A stretch of 64,000 nt of DNA from Novipirellula artificiosorum (GTDB lineage Bacteria; Planctomycetota; Planctomycetia; Pirellulales; Pirellulaceae): assembly GCF_007860135.1 (NCBI RefSeq), contig NZ_SJPV01000002.1, positions 271,055 through 335,054 of the forward strand, given 5' to 3'. The notes under the pieces are model-generated. The model was not told where the DNA came from. It searched no databases and worked only from the letters and a program-made list of their open reading frames with translations. Every line of letters starts with the position of its first letter. The first letter of the stretch is position 1. A program made the position numbers and the translations under genes. Positions 8,850 to 19,026 of this stretch are shown here, piece by piece.

Positions 8850-9080
8850 ATGGGTGTTATGGCACGCGAACAGGGCAAATTCTACGTGATCACGTCGGAT
8901 CGCACCTTGGGCGATTCTCCAAGCAAGAGTGCCCCCAAAAGATCGCACGACGGGGTTTACCAAGTCTGGACTGGGGACAAATGGTCGACGATCAATACAG
9001 ACGCAATCACCTTTGAAGCGATCGAGGAGGCCGACGAGTACATCCGCAAAAACTCTGGCCAAATCATGGAAAATGGCTGA
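8850..9080 (+). CDS. Small hypothetical protein
   Basis: This 76-residue soluble protein has a clear ribosome binding site (GAGAAGGA about nine bases before the ATG). The sequence MAREQGKFYVITSDRTLG and the acidic helix FEAIEEADEYIRKNSGQ look like genuine protein, with one compact beta-hairpin followed by a helix. I recognise no family. A second ATG at 8862 would shorten it by four residues. It stands alone between the T6SS operon and a convergent gene. Confidence 0.5.
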   Translation: MGVMAREQGKFYVITSDRTLGDSPSKSAPKRSHDGVYQVWTGDKWSTINTDAITFEAIEEADEYIRKNSGQIMENG

Positions 9081-9193
9081 AACGAGTTGCGGATCGAATC
9101 GAATGATTCATTCATGCAAGCGGCCACGATTGACGGGACAACAGGTTTGCCAGGACAAATCGTGTTCAACCCAGGCAGGAACTGGGACCAATG

Positions 9194-10036
9194 CTACAGC
9201 CGCGACAACAGTTCGGCCTTCTTGGTCGCGAACTCCTCTTCGGTGATGTAGCCCTTCTCTTTCAAGCCGCCCAGCCGATCCAAGGTTGCAAGGATGTCCT
9301 CCTGACCGCTGGGACTCGCGGGAGGCCCAACCGGCGACGGGTTGACTTCACACGATGATTCCGAGACTGCGTTATCCACCGATGCAACCTTGGACGGTTG
9401 CGGAACACCGGCGGGCGAGATCACCGGCAGCGTGGAGAGGTCGACGGTTCCAAACTGGCTGGTGAAGTTAATCGATCCCCCCACACCCTGTTGCTGCGAG
9501 AAACCGCCAATGTTGTGATTCAAGGTGTCATAAACCCAAACGTCGCCACCGGTCGTGACCGCCAATCGCCGACTTGCTGGGAAGTAGGCATAGCGGACGT
9601 TGTTCTGTGACCCGATCGCCGCAGGGGGGCCAAATTCGCTTGGCCACCAATTCGACGACGCGTCAGCAACGAACAGGCTGTTGGCCGATCCGATGGTTCC
9701 GGCCGCCTGCGATTGCGCCGAAGATCCACCTTGATTTTGCGACTGAAAGGAACCGCTAAAAGGCACCCGTTGATGCGTGGCAAGCGCGTTGGAAATGTCA
9801 CTACAGAGATTATCAACTCGACACTTCAACTGGTTGTTGAAAAGATCACTTACCATCGTCATCCCGCCTCGCATCCATTGGCCCGATCCACCAAACTCGG
9901 GATGACTGAACTGGGCCATGGTGCCGTTTCCGTTGTAGACGGCAAGCAACATATGAGTCACCGCATCGATAGAAAGGCCATGTCGTTGGGCGAGGTCCTG
10001 GACCAGTTGATTTCCTTCGTCGGACAGATTGGGCAC
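9194..10036 (-). CDS. SHOCT domain protein
   Basis: The last 30 of 280 residues form a SHOCT domain: ILATLDRLGGLKEKGYITEEEF and ATKKAELLSRL. This short helical hairpin usually sits at the C-terminus of proteins and is thought to mediate oligomerisation. The N-terminal 60 residues (DEGNQLVQDLAQRHGLSIDAV) are helical. A Ser/Gln/Gly-rich linker follows, and the middle (about 125-200) contains NSLFVADASSNWWPSEFG and DVWVYDTLNHNIGGFSQQQG. The function is unknown. It has no signal peptide or membrane segment. Confidence 0.78.
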   Translation of the reverse strand: MPNLSDEGNQLVQDLAQRHGLSIDAVTHMLLAVYNGNGTMAQFSHPEFGGSGQWMRGGMTMVSDLFNNQLKCRVDNLCSDISNALATHQRVPFSGSFQSQNQGGSSAQSQAAGTIGSANSLFVADASSNWWPSEFGPPAAIGSQNNVRYAYFPASRRLAVTTGGDVWVYDTLNHNIGGFSQQQGVGGSINFTSQFGTVDLSTLPVISPAGVPQPSKVASVDNAVSESSCEVNPSPVGPPASPSGQEDILATLDRLGGLKEKGYITEEEFATKKAELLSRL

Positions 10037-10157
10037 GTTAAAAGAGACTCCTAAGAAGTGATGCTTGACGAGTTTGGATTTGCGATCGTCACGAGTTGAG
10101 ATTGAATCGAAATTGTCCCAGCTACCTCCTCGATGGGGAAGCGGCCGGTCGATGGTT

Positions 10158-11000
10158 TTACGCTAGCGAGACGGCAGGCGGCTCGCCACCGGCGGACGCA
10201 GGCGGGCCAGCGTTGTCGGAATCGTTGGCCCACACGGTTTTTTCGATCAACAGGGCATCGCCCGTGAGGGTTGCAAACGAGACGTCGGCAGCATCTCGCC
10301 CCACACCGATTCGCACCAGCCCGCTTACGGGCACCATTTTGGTGGGGTCGAAAAGATACCATTGACCGCCCAGGAAGGCCTCCATGAAGCCGTGGAAGTC
10401 CGGAGGCTGGAGACCGACCGCGTACCCCGCCACGTACCGTGCCGGGATGCCGACGCCACGACAGAGGGTGATCGCCAGATGGGCATAGTCACGACAGACA
10501 CCTGTCCGCTGCAACAAGACGTCTGCAGCGGTCGTCGACGAATTCGTGCTGCCAGAGGTATAGTCAAGATGCTCCGAGACCCAATCACAAATCGCCTGCA
10601 CGCGGCTGAAGCCGCGCGGCATCTGACCAAATTCCTCAAACGAAAACCTCGCCAACAGATCGCTCTCGCAGTATCGGCTCGGGTTCAAATAGGTCAGGAC
10701 CTCCGCAGGCATTTCGGAAGCGTTTGATTCGCCCACAAAGGCTGATCGATGGATCTCTGGGGCCAATTCGACATTGCCCTGATAGGAAACTTGAAGCTCA
10801 CACGGCTGCACCAAAATCCGGTGCAATTGGTTCCCCTCAAGCCCCACTTGGTACGTTTCCACGCTCAAGTTCGGCTCCATGGTCAACTGTTCCCAGATCA
10901 CTTGCTGATGATCCGTGCGTGCTGCCGCGATCTGAAACAAGAACACGGTGGCAATACGGACCTCGTACTTCAGGTCAGCGCGAACATCGATGAGGGTCAC
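10158..11000 (-). CDS. Transglutaminase-like family protein
   Basis: This 280-residue cytoplasmic protein has the bacterial transglutaminase architecture: an N-terminal beta domain (1-120) and the core with Cys169 in TGVCRDYAHLA, His203 in DFHGFMEAF and Asp218 in YLFDPT, a complete catalytic triad. The family acts as cysteine protease or amidase; the substrate is unknown here. The C-terminal tail after LTGDALLIEKTVWAN is a low-complexity Gly/Pro/Ala stretch (GPPASAGGEPPAVSLA) that does not look like part of the fold. It lies downstream of nothing on its strand and seems monocistronic. Confidence 0.88.
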   Translation of the reverse strand: MTLIDVRADLKYEVRIATVFLFQIAAARTDHQQVIWEQLTMEPNLSVETYQVGLEGNQLHRILVQPCELQVSYQGNVELAPEIHRSAFVGESNASEMPAEVLTYLNPSRYCESDLLARFSFEEFGQMPRGFSRVQAICDWVSEHLDYTSGSTNSSTTAADVLLQRTGVCRDYAHLAITLCRGVGIPARYVAGYAVGLQPPDFHGFMEAFLGGQWYLFDPTKMVPVSGLVRIGVGRDAADVSFATLTGDALLIEKTVWANDSDNAGPPASAGGEPPAVSLA

Positions 11001-11084
11001 GTGTCAAATTCTTTTTGGATTCGCGATTGGCAAAAAAAGGGGGAACGCAGACGATGCCATCCATGATACACAACCAGGGCACCC

Positions 11085-11117
11085 GTGATCCCTGAAATCC
11101 CAGTGATCCCTGAAATC
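11085..11117. repeat. Direct repeat, 15-base unit at 18-base spacing
   Basis: The unit GTGATCCCTGAAATC occurs at 11085-11099 and again at 11103-11117 in the gap upstream of the transglutaminase gene. No function can be assigned. Confidence 0.7.
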
Positions 11118-11203
11118 AAGGTAATCACGCAACGATTCCAGCCAACCAACGCAAACGGACGAACGTCATGCCAGCGGTAGCTCGCTTCGCTGCTGGCCCC
11201 TTT

Positions 11204-11229
11204 GCTCTACGCGCTTGCTCTACGCGCTT
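11204..11229. repeat. Perfect 13-base tandem duplication
   Basis: GCTCTACGCGCTT occurs twice back to back. The second copy covers the stop codon of the minus-strand gene ending at 11220, so the last residues of that protein may have been created by a slippage event. Confidence 0.7.
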
Positions 11230-11705
11230 GCCAAACGGAGGATCTGGCGACGAATCCGAGCTGGCATCATGTATCGGGGATTGCCTGAAACATCTTCGCC
11301 TGCATCAGGATCGACCTTCAGAAACTGGAGCTCAAACCGATTCTCGAGCTTTGCCATGATCGCTTTGAGCGAACGCATCTTGTTCTTGGACAAGCCGAGC
11401 AATTCGTCGAGCTCTGGCAGCGACAGGGGCTGTTCGGCCGATTGAGCAATCTTCAACAAATGCTTCCACATCCCACGACTCTGGATTCGCTTCAATTTCT
11501 GCGGCAACGGCAGACTCGCGACGTCTTCCTTTCCACGGCCCCGTTTTCCTGCCCCTCCCTCATGAGCATCGTCGCTGCCCTGCAGGTCCATGCCACGACG
11601 GCCCTGGCCTTGGGGCCCACAGCCGCGTCTCAGACGACGCGTCAACAATTCGACTGCCTTCTTGCAATCCGCTCGATCTTCAAGATTCACTAACAAATGA
11701 GGCAC
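11220..11705 (-). CDS. Hypothetical protein with a helix-turn-helix-like C-terminus
   Basis: The frame is open back to 11987, but the most likely start is the GTG at 11705, which has AAGGA eight bases upstream and gives 161 residues beginning MPHLLVNLEDRADCKKAVELL. Residues about 75-160 contain MWKHLLKIAQ, LSLPELDELLGLSKNKMRSLKAIM and a beta pair ending RYMMPARIRRQIL, which reads like a winged helix. The middle is Gly/Arg-rich linker. I recognise no named family; a DNA-binding role is only inference. Confidence 0.5.
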   Translation of the reverse strand: MPHLLVNLEDRADCKKAVELLTRRLRRGCGPQGQGRRGMDLQGSDDAHEGGAGKRGRGKEDVASLPLPQKLKRIQSRGMWKHLLKIAQSAEQPLSLPELDELLGLSKNKMRSLKAIMAKLENRFELQFLKVDPDAGEDVSGNPRYMMPARIRRQILRLASA

Positions 11706-11768
11706 TTGGTTTTTCCTTTTCTTTGCATGACCGGAAGCCCCCGACAAACGCTGCTGGGGTGTCGCCCC

Positions 11769-11787
11769 GCGTACGCAAATCGTACGC
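11769..11787. promoter_or_regulatory. Short perfect palindrome upstream of the 11705 gene
   Basis: GCGTACG and CGTACGC flank a five-base spacer, 64 bases upstream of the proposed GTG start of the minus-strand gene. It could be an operator for that HTH-like product. The rest of 11706-12013 shows nothing else that I can support. Confidence 0.3.
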
Positions 11788-12013
11788 ACTGCGTAAATCA
11801 TATCCGTGATTGCGGTGACGTCAAGTGGCAAAGCTTCGCCGAGCGGTCGACCGCATCGCACTCGATTGATAGGCTGGTGTGAACTTGTCGGTGCCGGCTT
11901 GACGGCGCAGGAACGTCGGCAAACGCATGCCCACCCCTTGATGCACCGAATCAGACGGGCGCGATGAAGCCGACCGCGATGCCACAAAGTCGAGTTTCCG
12001 AAAACAAACCGGA

Positions 12014-12811
12014 GTGATGGGAATGCGCTGGAAAGCGAAAGATGCAGTCGCGGTCGTGACGGGAGCTAGCAGTGGAATTGGACGCTGCTTGTGCAAACTG
12101 CTGATCGATCGAGGCGCGAGGGTTGTAGGGGTTGCTCGACGAAGTGATCGTTTGCGAGAATTGGAACAATCTGATTTGCGAGGTCACTTTGTTGCGGTGG
12201 TGGGGGACATCACGGACAAGTCCATCCGCGATCAAGTCGCTCGCGTCGCCACCGACCTCGGCCGGGGACAGCTCGATCTCCTGGTCAACAACGCAGGGAT
12301 CGGAGCGATCGGCCCGTTTGCCGATGCCTCCCCCGAGCGACTGCGCCAAGTGATGGAAGTCAACTTTTTTGCTCCAGCGGAATTGACACGAATCCTGATT
12401 CCACGGCTTCGACAAGGTCGTGCCCCGGTGATCTGTAACATCAGCAGCGTGCTCGGGCATCGCGCCGTACCCAACAAGAGTGAATATTGCGCCAGCAAGT
12501 TTGCACTGCATGGATGGAGCGATTCGTTGCGTGCCGAACTGGCCGCCGACGGGATTCAGGTGACTTTGGTCAGCCCGAGCACAACGCGAAGTGAGTTTTT
12601 TGATTCCTTGGTCGAGACCGACTCGGGCCAAACATCAAAAAGCATCGGTAGCTGGCCGCCCGAGCGTGTCGCGAGAACAACGCTCGCGTCGATCGAGGCT
12701 CGTCGCAGCGAAGTGATTTGCAGCCTGGGCGGAAAAGCACTGGTGTACGCGGATCGCGCCTCGCCACCGTTGATGAACGCGATCTTGTCGCGCCGGTCGA
12801 TCGGGTCGTAA
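12014..12811 (+). CDS. SDR family NAD(P)-dependent oxidoreductase
   Basis: The 265-residue classical short-chain dehydrogenase has the cofactor loop TGASSGIG (16-23), NNAG (92-95), the catalytic Ser in NISSVLG (144-145) and Tyr158/Lys162 in EYCASK. An Arg pair (VARRSDR) after the second strand suggests NADP(H) preference. The substrate cannot be read from the sequence. The start at 12014 could instead be the ATG at 12017 or 12023. The gene is followed about 100 bases later by ftsK and may share transcription with it. Confidence 0.9.
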   Translation: MMGMRWKAKDAVAVVTGASSGIGRCLCKLLIDRGARVVGVARRSDRLRELEQSDLRGHFVAVVGDITDKSIRDQVARVATDLGRGQLDLLVNNAGIGAIGPFADASPERLRQVMEVNFFAPAELTRILIPRLRQGRAPVICNISSVLGHRAVPNKSEYCASKFALHGWSDSLRAELAADGIQVTLVSPSTTRSEFFDSLVETDSGQTSKSIGSWPPERVARTTLASIEARRSEVICSLGGKALVYADRASPPLMNAILSRRSIGS

Positions 12812-12914
12812 CGGTTACGGAGGTCGAACCTGCTGTTTGTGGATCCCAGCAGCAATCAGGGTCGATAGCAGTTGATAACCCTTCATCCGTTTTCCAAGTC
12901 AAATCCCGCATTCC

Positions 12915-15632
12915 ATGTCGAGTTCCGCTGCTGACGACCCTGGCGCAAACGCTCGCGAGGCGAACCTCGTTCGCGACGTGGTCGCGATCGTGTTGGTTGC
13001 AATGGTCTTGATCGCGGTCGTTTCGATCGTGACGCGCAGCCCTGCGGACCCCATCGAGACGCCCATCTGGCCGATCAGCGCGCTCTACACGCCAAACAGT
13101 GCGATCTACCCTACGAACTCAACGGTGACGAACGCCTGCGGGTATTGGGGCGCCTTGATTTCCTCGGCTCTGTTCGACGCGCTCGGGCTGGCCAGCGCCT
13201 TGGTTGTTGCCGCAGTTGGCGGAATCGCGACTGCGCTGCTTGGTCGCGGACGGATTAACGCACCGGTCCTGAGATCGCTGGGAGGAACCATCGTTGTCCT
13301 CGGAGCTGCCACAGCCGCGGGGCTACTGAAAACCGAGATCAGCGGCATGCCCGTCGTTGGCAACGGCGGGTACTTGGGCGCAATGGGATCGACATTACTG
13401 CTGGAGCACTTCGCCCCCGCAGGCGCATGGATCTTGTCGCTGACAATCCTGACCGTCGGCTTGCTACTGACAACCGACTACGCGCTGCTGTACGCAGGAA
13501 GAGCGATCATGCGCGGCAGCGCCAAGGTGTCTCGATCGGGGATGCGGCGGGCCGCACAGGCGATGCCTGTCACCCTACGTCGCAGACGTCAACCGTTCAC
13601 CGACCTCGAAGAACCCATCAAGATCGAAGGCGATGTTTCCGAGTCGGATTCCGCGGAACCCAGCGACGAACCGGCTGGAGCAGAACCCCCAGCCCTGGGG
13701 CCGAAATTCCGGATCCAGCGTCCGAAACGCAAATCGCCACAGCAACAACTCTCCGAGACGGCGGCGGGTGCGGCCGCCGCTGGATTGGCAGCCACCGCCG
13801 AGGCGGTTGCCAGCGGAAAAGACGATCCGAACGTGGACCTCGACGCCAACGACGATGACGCGCAAGACGAAGAGGAAGCGTGGGACGAGGAAGAAGAGAT
13901 TGAAGAGCCGGTCATTCGCAGTCTCGAAATCGATGAAGAAACGGTGTCACTTCGCGGTGACGAAAGCCACGACATCCCCAAGCCTAAGATCAACACGCCG
14001 CGAAAAGTCAACCTGCGAGATGAACTCGACAGCGCCGTGCGAGACTCAAGCGACACCAGCCTGTTGGACTATCGATTGCCCGGCCTGAGCCTGCTCGAAA
14101 GCAGCGACGGGTTTGATTATGGGGAACTCGAAGCGGAGGCGGAAACGAAGGCGGCATTGCTGCAAAAAACCATTTGCAGTTTCGGATGCAAGGTGCGAGT
14201 CTCCAACATCACGCTCGGCCCCGTCATTGCCCAATACGAAATCGAACTCGAAGCTGGGCTTCGGCTAAACAAGATTAGCGCGCTTGCGGACGATCTTGCC
14301 ATTGCGCTGCGCGTTCCAAGTGTTCGCATCGTTGCTCCGATTCCGGGCAAAAACACGGTGGGAATTGAAGTTCCCAATGAAGTCAGGCAAGTGGTCCGAC
14401 TCCGCGACGTGATCGAGGAATCGGACATGAGCAAATCGAAAGCCAAGATCCCCGTTTTTCTTGGAAAGGACGTTTCCGGAAATCCGATGGTCGTCGGACT
14501 CGAAAAAATGCCTCACTTGTTGATCGCCGGTCGAACCGGAACGGGAAAATCGGTTTGTCTCAATGCGATCATCACTTCAATCCTGATGATGTGCCGTCCC
14601 GACGAAGTACGGATGCTGATGATCGACCCCAAGATGGTCGAATTGAGCGGCTATGGTCGACTGCCGCACTTGATGCATCCCGTCATCACCGACATGAGAA
14701 AAGCCGAGGCGATCTTGGCGTGGGCGGTCGACAAGATGGAAGAACGCTACTCGCTTTTGGCGAAAGCGGGTGTACGACACATCAACAGCTACAATGATCT
14801 AGGCCGCGAGGAGGTGTTGCGCCGCCTAGAAATCGATGAAGCGGATGAAGCTCAAGGCGTTCCCGATAAGCTGCCCTTCATCGTGATCGTTGCGGATGAA
14901 ATGGCGGACTTAATGATGACCGCAGGCAAGGAAGTCGAAACGCACATCATCCGATTGGCTCAAAAGAGTCGAGCGGTCGGAATCCACTTGATCTTGGCGA
15001 CACAAAAACCGACCGTGGATGTGATCACGGGCTTGATCAAGAGCAATTTGCCGGCACGCCTGAGCTTCCAAGTCGCCAGCAAGACCGATAGCCGAGTCGT
15101 GCTCGATGAAAACGGAGCAGACAAACTGCTCGGCAATGGCGACATGCTGTTCTTGTGGCCCGGAACCAGCACACTGATCCGCGGCCAAGGCACCTATTTG
15201 TCGGACGACGAGATCGATGCGGTCGTGGATCATTGCAGTATGGGCGAACAGAATTTCGTCAATGAGTTGATGAGCTTGAAGGTGGACGAAGAAGGGGGTG
15301 CCGACGGCTCGAAAATGGGCGAGATCAAGAACCGTGATGAGCTTTACGAGAGCGCCATCGAGGTCGTCATTCGCGAAGGCCGAGGCTCGCTGTCGATGCT
15401 ACAGCGGTGCCTGGGCATTGGATACGGCCGGGCAGCACGCCTGATCGACTTCATGGCCGAGGACGGAATTGTCGGCGACTACAACGGCTCAAAGTCTCGC
15501 GAAGTGCTGATGACGATGGGCCAATGGCAGCAGTTGCAGGGCTACGAATCGGACGGCGAGGACGATTCGGAAGCGGAGGATTATGAAGACGCCGACGACT
15601 ATGAAGAATACGAAGAAGAGGAGATCCGCTGA
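12915..15632 (+). CDS. ftsK: DNA translocase FtsK/SpoIIIE
   Basis: The 905-residue protein pumps chromosomal DNA through the closing division septum. Four membrane segments lie in the first 190 residues (about 16-40, 75-105, 112-132, 160-186). An acidic, Pro-rich linker follows (about 220-395), then the motor: Walker A AGRTGTGKSV near 536-545, Walker B FIVIVADEMADL near 655, and the ILATQKPTVDVITG segment near 695. The C-terminal gamma winged-helix that reads KOPS-like sites is present (ESAIEVVIREGRGSLSMLQRCLGIGYGRAARL in part, about 810-870). A very acidic tail ends the protein. Confidence 0.95.
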   Translation: MSSSAADDPGANAREANLVRDVVAIVLVAMVLIAVVSIVTRSPADPIETPIWPISALYTPNSAIYPTNSTVTNACGYWGALISSALFDALGLASALVVAAVGGIATALLGRGRINAPVLRSLGGTIVVLGAATAAGLLKTEISGMPVVGNGGYLGAMGSTLLLEHFAPAGAWILSLTILTVGLLLTTDYALLYAGRAIMRGSAKVSRSGMRRAAQAMPVTLRRRRQPFTDLEEPIKIEGDVSESDSAEPSDEPAGAEPPALGPKFRIQRPKRKSPQQQLSETAAGAAAAGLAATAEAVASGKDDPNVDLDANDDDAQDEEEAWDEEEEIEEPVIRSLEIDEETVSLRGDESHDIPKPKINTPRKVNLRDELDSAVRDSSDTSLLDYRLPGLSLLESSDGFDYGELEAEAETKAALLQKTICSFGCKVRVSNITLGPVIAQYEIELEAGLRLNKISALADDLAIALRVPSVRIVAPIPGKNTVGIEVPNEVRQVVRLRDVIEESDMSKSKAKIPVFLGKDVSGNPMVVGLEKMPHLLIAGRTGTGKSVCLNAIITSILMMCRPDEVRMLMIDPKMVELSGYGRLPHLMHPVITDMRKAEAILAWAVDKMEERYSLLAKAGVRHINSYNDLGREEVLRRLEIDEADEAQGVPDKLPFIVIVADEMADLMMTAGKEVETHIIRLAQKSRAVGIHLILATQKPTVDVITGLIKSNLPARLSFQVASKTDSRVVLDENGADKLLGNGDMLFLWPGTSTLIRGQGTYLSDDEIDAVVDHCSMGEQNFVNELMSLKVDEEGGADGSKMGEIKNRDELYESAIEVVIREGRGSLSMLQRCLGIGYGRAARLIDFMAEDGIVGDYNGSKSREVLMTMGQWQQLQGYESDGEDDSEAEDYEDADDYEEYEEEEIR

Positions 15633-15913
15633 TCCCCGCTGATGCGCAGCGGACAGCTCGAGCAAGCAGGGGCTTCTGCCATTTTGGTATCCTGAGCCCC
15701 GATCGCGACAAGGCGATTTCTCTTAAATGCTTTCTCAGCATTGACTTGCGTCACAAAAAACTTTCTCGGCACGCCGGTTGCTGTCGATACCCTTCACAAA
15801 CCAGCTCCCTGCCATTTGTGCATTCGTGCTGTTTCGGCCGTGTGTGGCGATGAGTTGGGTTTGAATGTCAACACAACCAACTTTTTCCTGCATAGAAGAA
15901 AGGTGTCACGGAG

Positions 15914-16231
15914 ATGGCGACTGCCACCAAGAAAAGCTCAAAGATTCGCTTGCAACCCCTCGGTGAACGAATTGTGGTTCAACGTGAAGAGAGCGAACAG
16001 ACCACCGCTGGCGGTATCGTGCTGCCTGACTCGGCTCAAGAAAAACCTGCACGCGGAACCGTCGTTGCCGTCGGTAGCGGCAAACTGCTCGACGACGGCA
16101 GCCGAGCGGCATGTCAACTGAAGGCGGGCGAGAAGGTCCTGTTTAGCTCCTACGCTGGCGAAACCGTTGAAATCGACGACGTCGAATACTTGTTGATGCG
16201 CGAAGACGACGTGCTTGCCGTCATCGAATAA
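15914..16231 (+). CDS. groES: Co-chaperonin GroES
   Basis: The 105-residue subunit forms the seven-membered lid of the GroEL chamber. Family marks are [16 protein letters not shown], the mobile loop [14 protein letters not shown] that docks on Gro[11 protein letters not shown], and [32 protein letters not shown] short Lys/Ser-rich extension precedes the fold. The groEL gene follows after 80 bases, the usual operon order. I see no CIRCE element (TTAGCACTC inverted repeat) in the 280 bases upstream, so control is probably not through HrcA at this site. Confidence 0.96.
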   Translation: MATATKKSSKIRLQPLGERIVVQREESEQTTAGGIVLPDSAQEKPARGTVVAVGSGKLLDDGSRAACQLKAGEKVLFSSYAGETVEIDDVEYLLMREDDVLAVIE

Positions 16232-16251
16232 GCGTCCTCAAGTCACCGTGA

Positions 16252-17931
<1,680 letters not shown>

Positions 17932-17966
17932 TGCCGGCTGCTAACAGCTAACGCTTTTTCAATAGA

Positions 17967-17999
17967 ACGGTCGACGGAGCCATCCGCCGACCGTTTTTT
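17967..17999 (+). terminator. Rho-independent terminator of groES-groEL
   Basis: A 12-base stem with one mismatch (ACGGTCGACGGA pairing with TCCGCCGACCGT) around a short loop is followed by a run of seven T residues, 35 bases after the groEL stop. Confidence 0.85.
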
Positions 18000-18155
18000 A
18001 TTCGCAGCAGACCGTGGTTCCCTCGATTGGAGACGTGGAGAAGACCGGTGTGCGCGACGAGCCTTCCATTGGCCGTCCGATTCAACCCATCAGGGTGACT
18101 TCACTCGACAACTCGGGGGCAAGGATCGACATGGGATGAAAGGAGCGTCACAATC

Positions 18156-18917
18156 ATGAAGCACGTTCTCAAATCGAAGTATCCAAAATCCTGCACAGGG
18201 TGGTCGTTCATGCGTTTTCTTTTGATGCTAGTCTGCTCTGGATGCTTGGTATCCAATCTAAGGGCTGAGCCTTCCCGAATTGGCCAAGTTGTCGACGATT
18301 TCACGTTACCGAACTGCTATGGAAAATCGGTCTCGCTTTCTGACTTTGTCGATCATGATTTGGTCGCCATGGTCTTCCTCGGCACGGAATGCCCGCTGGC
18401 TCAATTGTATGGTCCGCGTCTGAACAAGTTGTAACAACGGTTTGCATCGCGTGGTTTGAAGATCCTCGGGATCAATTCGAATAAGCAGGATAGTCTTGTT
18501 GAGTTAGCAGCCTATGCACACCGCCACGACATGACGTTTCCGCTACTGAAAGACAACCGTAATCGAGTTGCCGACGCCGTTGGCGCGCAGCGGACGCCCG
18601 AAGTGTTTTTGCTTGACCATGATCGCGTCATTCGTTATCGCGGTCGGATCGATGATCAATACGGCGTGGGATATTCACGAGAACGGGAGGTCCAGCAGGA
18701 CTTGGCAACTGCGATCGAAAAACTGTTGGCCGGCGATCCGATAGCCATCCCCGAAACCGAAGCGGTTGGATGCCACATCGGACGAGTCAAGCCAACGATC
18801 CCAACCGGCCCAGTCTTTCCGTTACAATCGGGCTTGCCGACGTTTCTTTCCTGCCTTTTGAAACCACGACGATCGGAACGCTTCTTTCCGCTCTACCATG
18901 ATTTGAGAGAACGTTGA
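18156..18917 (+). pseudogene. Redoxin (thioredoxin-like) protein gene with in-frame stop
   Basis: The first part (18156-18434) encodes a signal peptide and the start of a redoxin fold: RIGQVVDDFTLPNCYGKSVSLSDF and MVFLGTECPLAQLYGPRLNKL. A TAA at 18432-18434 interrupts it. Without any frame change the homology continues: QRFASRGLKILGINSNKQDSL, FPLLKDNRNRVADAVGAQRTPEVFLLD and TEAVGCHIGRVK. After about 18790 the sequence stops resembling the family, whose planctomycete members often continue with cytochrome and monooxygenase domains. So the gene has one nonsense codon and has lost its 3' part. Stop-codon readthrough is possible but there is no sign of a recoding structure. Confidence 0.75.
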
Positions 18918-19026
18918 CGCATCGACTGCGCGCGGCGATACACTCTCCACAGATCTTGCGGATAGGCCCAATCCATTTAGCCAGATCGCGATGGATGTTG
19001 GTTCGTTCGAAAAATGGGAACCTTGC

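Noticed and set aside
8644..8889. ORF of 81 codons before the small hypothetical gene
   Set aside because: It is Arg-rich and overlaps the better supported gene at 8850.
15633..15913. CIRCE/HrcA control element upstream of groES
   Set aside because: Neither TTAGCACTC nor GAGTGCTAA arms are present. A six-base palindrome AATGCT/AGCATT at 15726-15742 is too short to claim.
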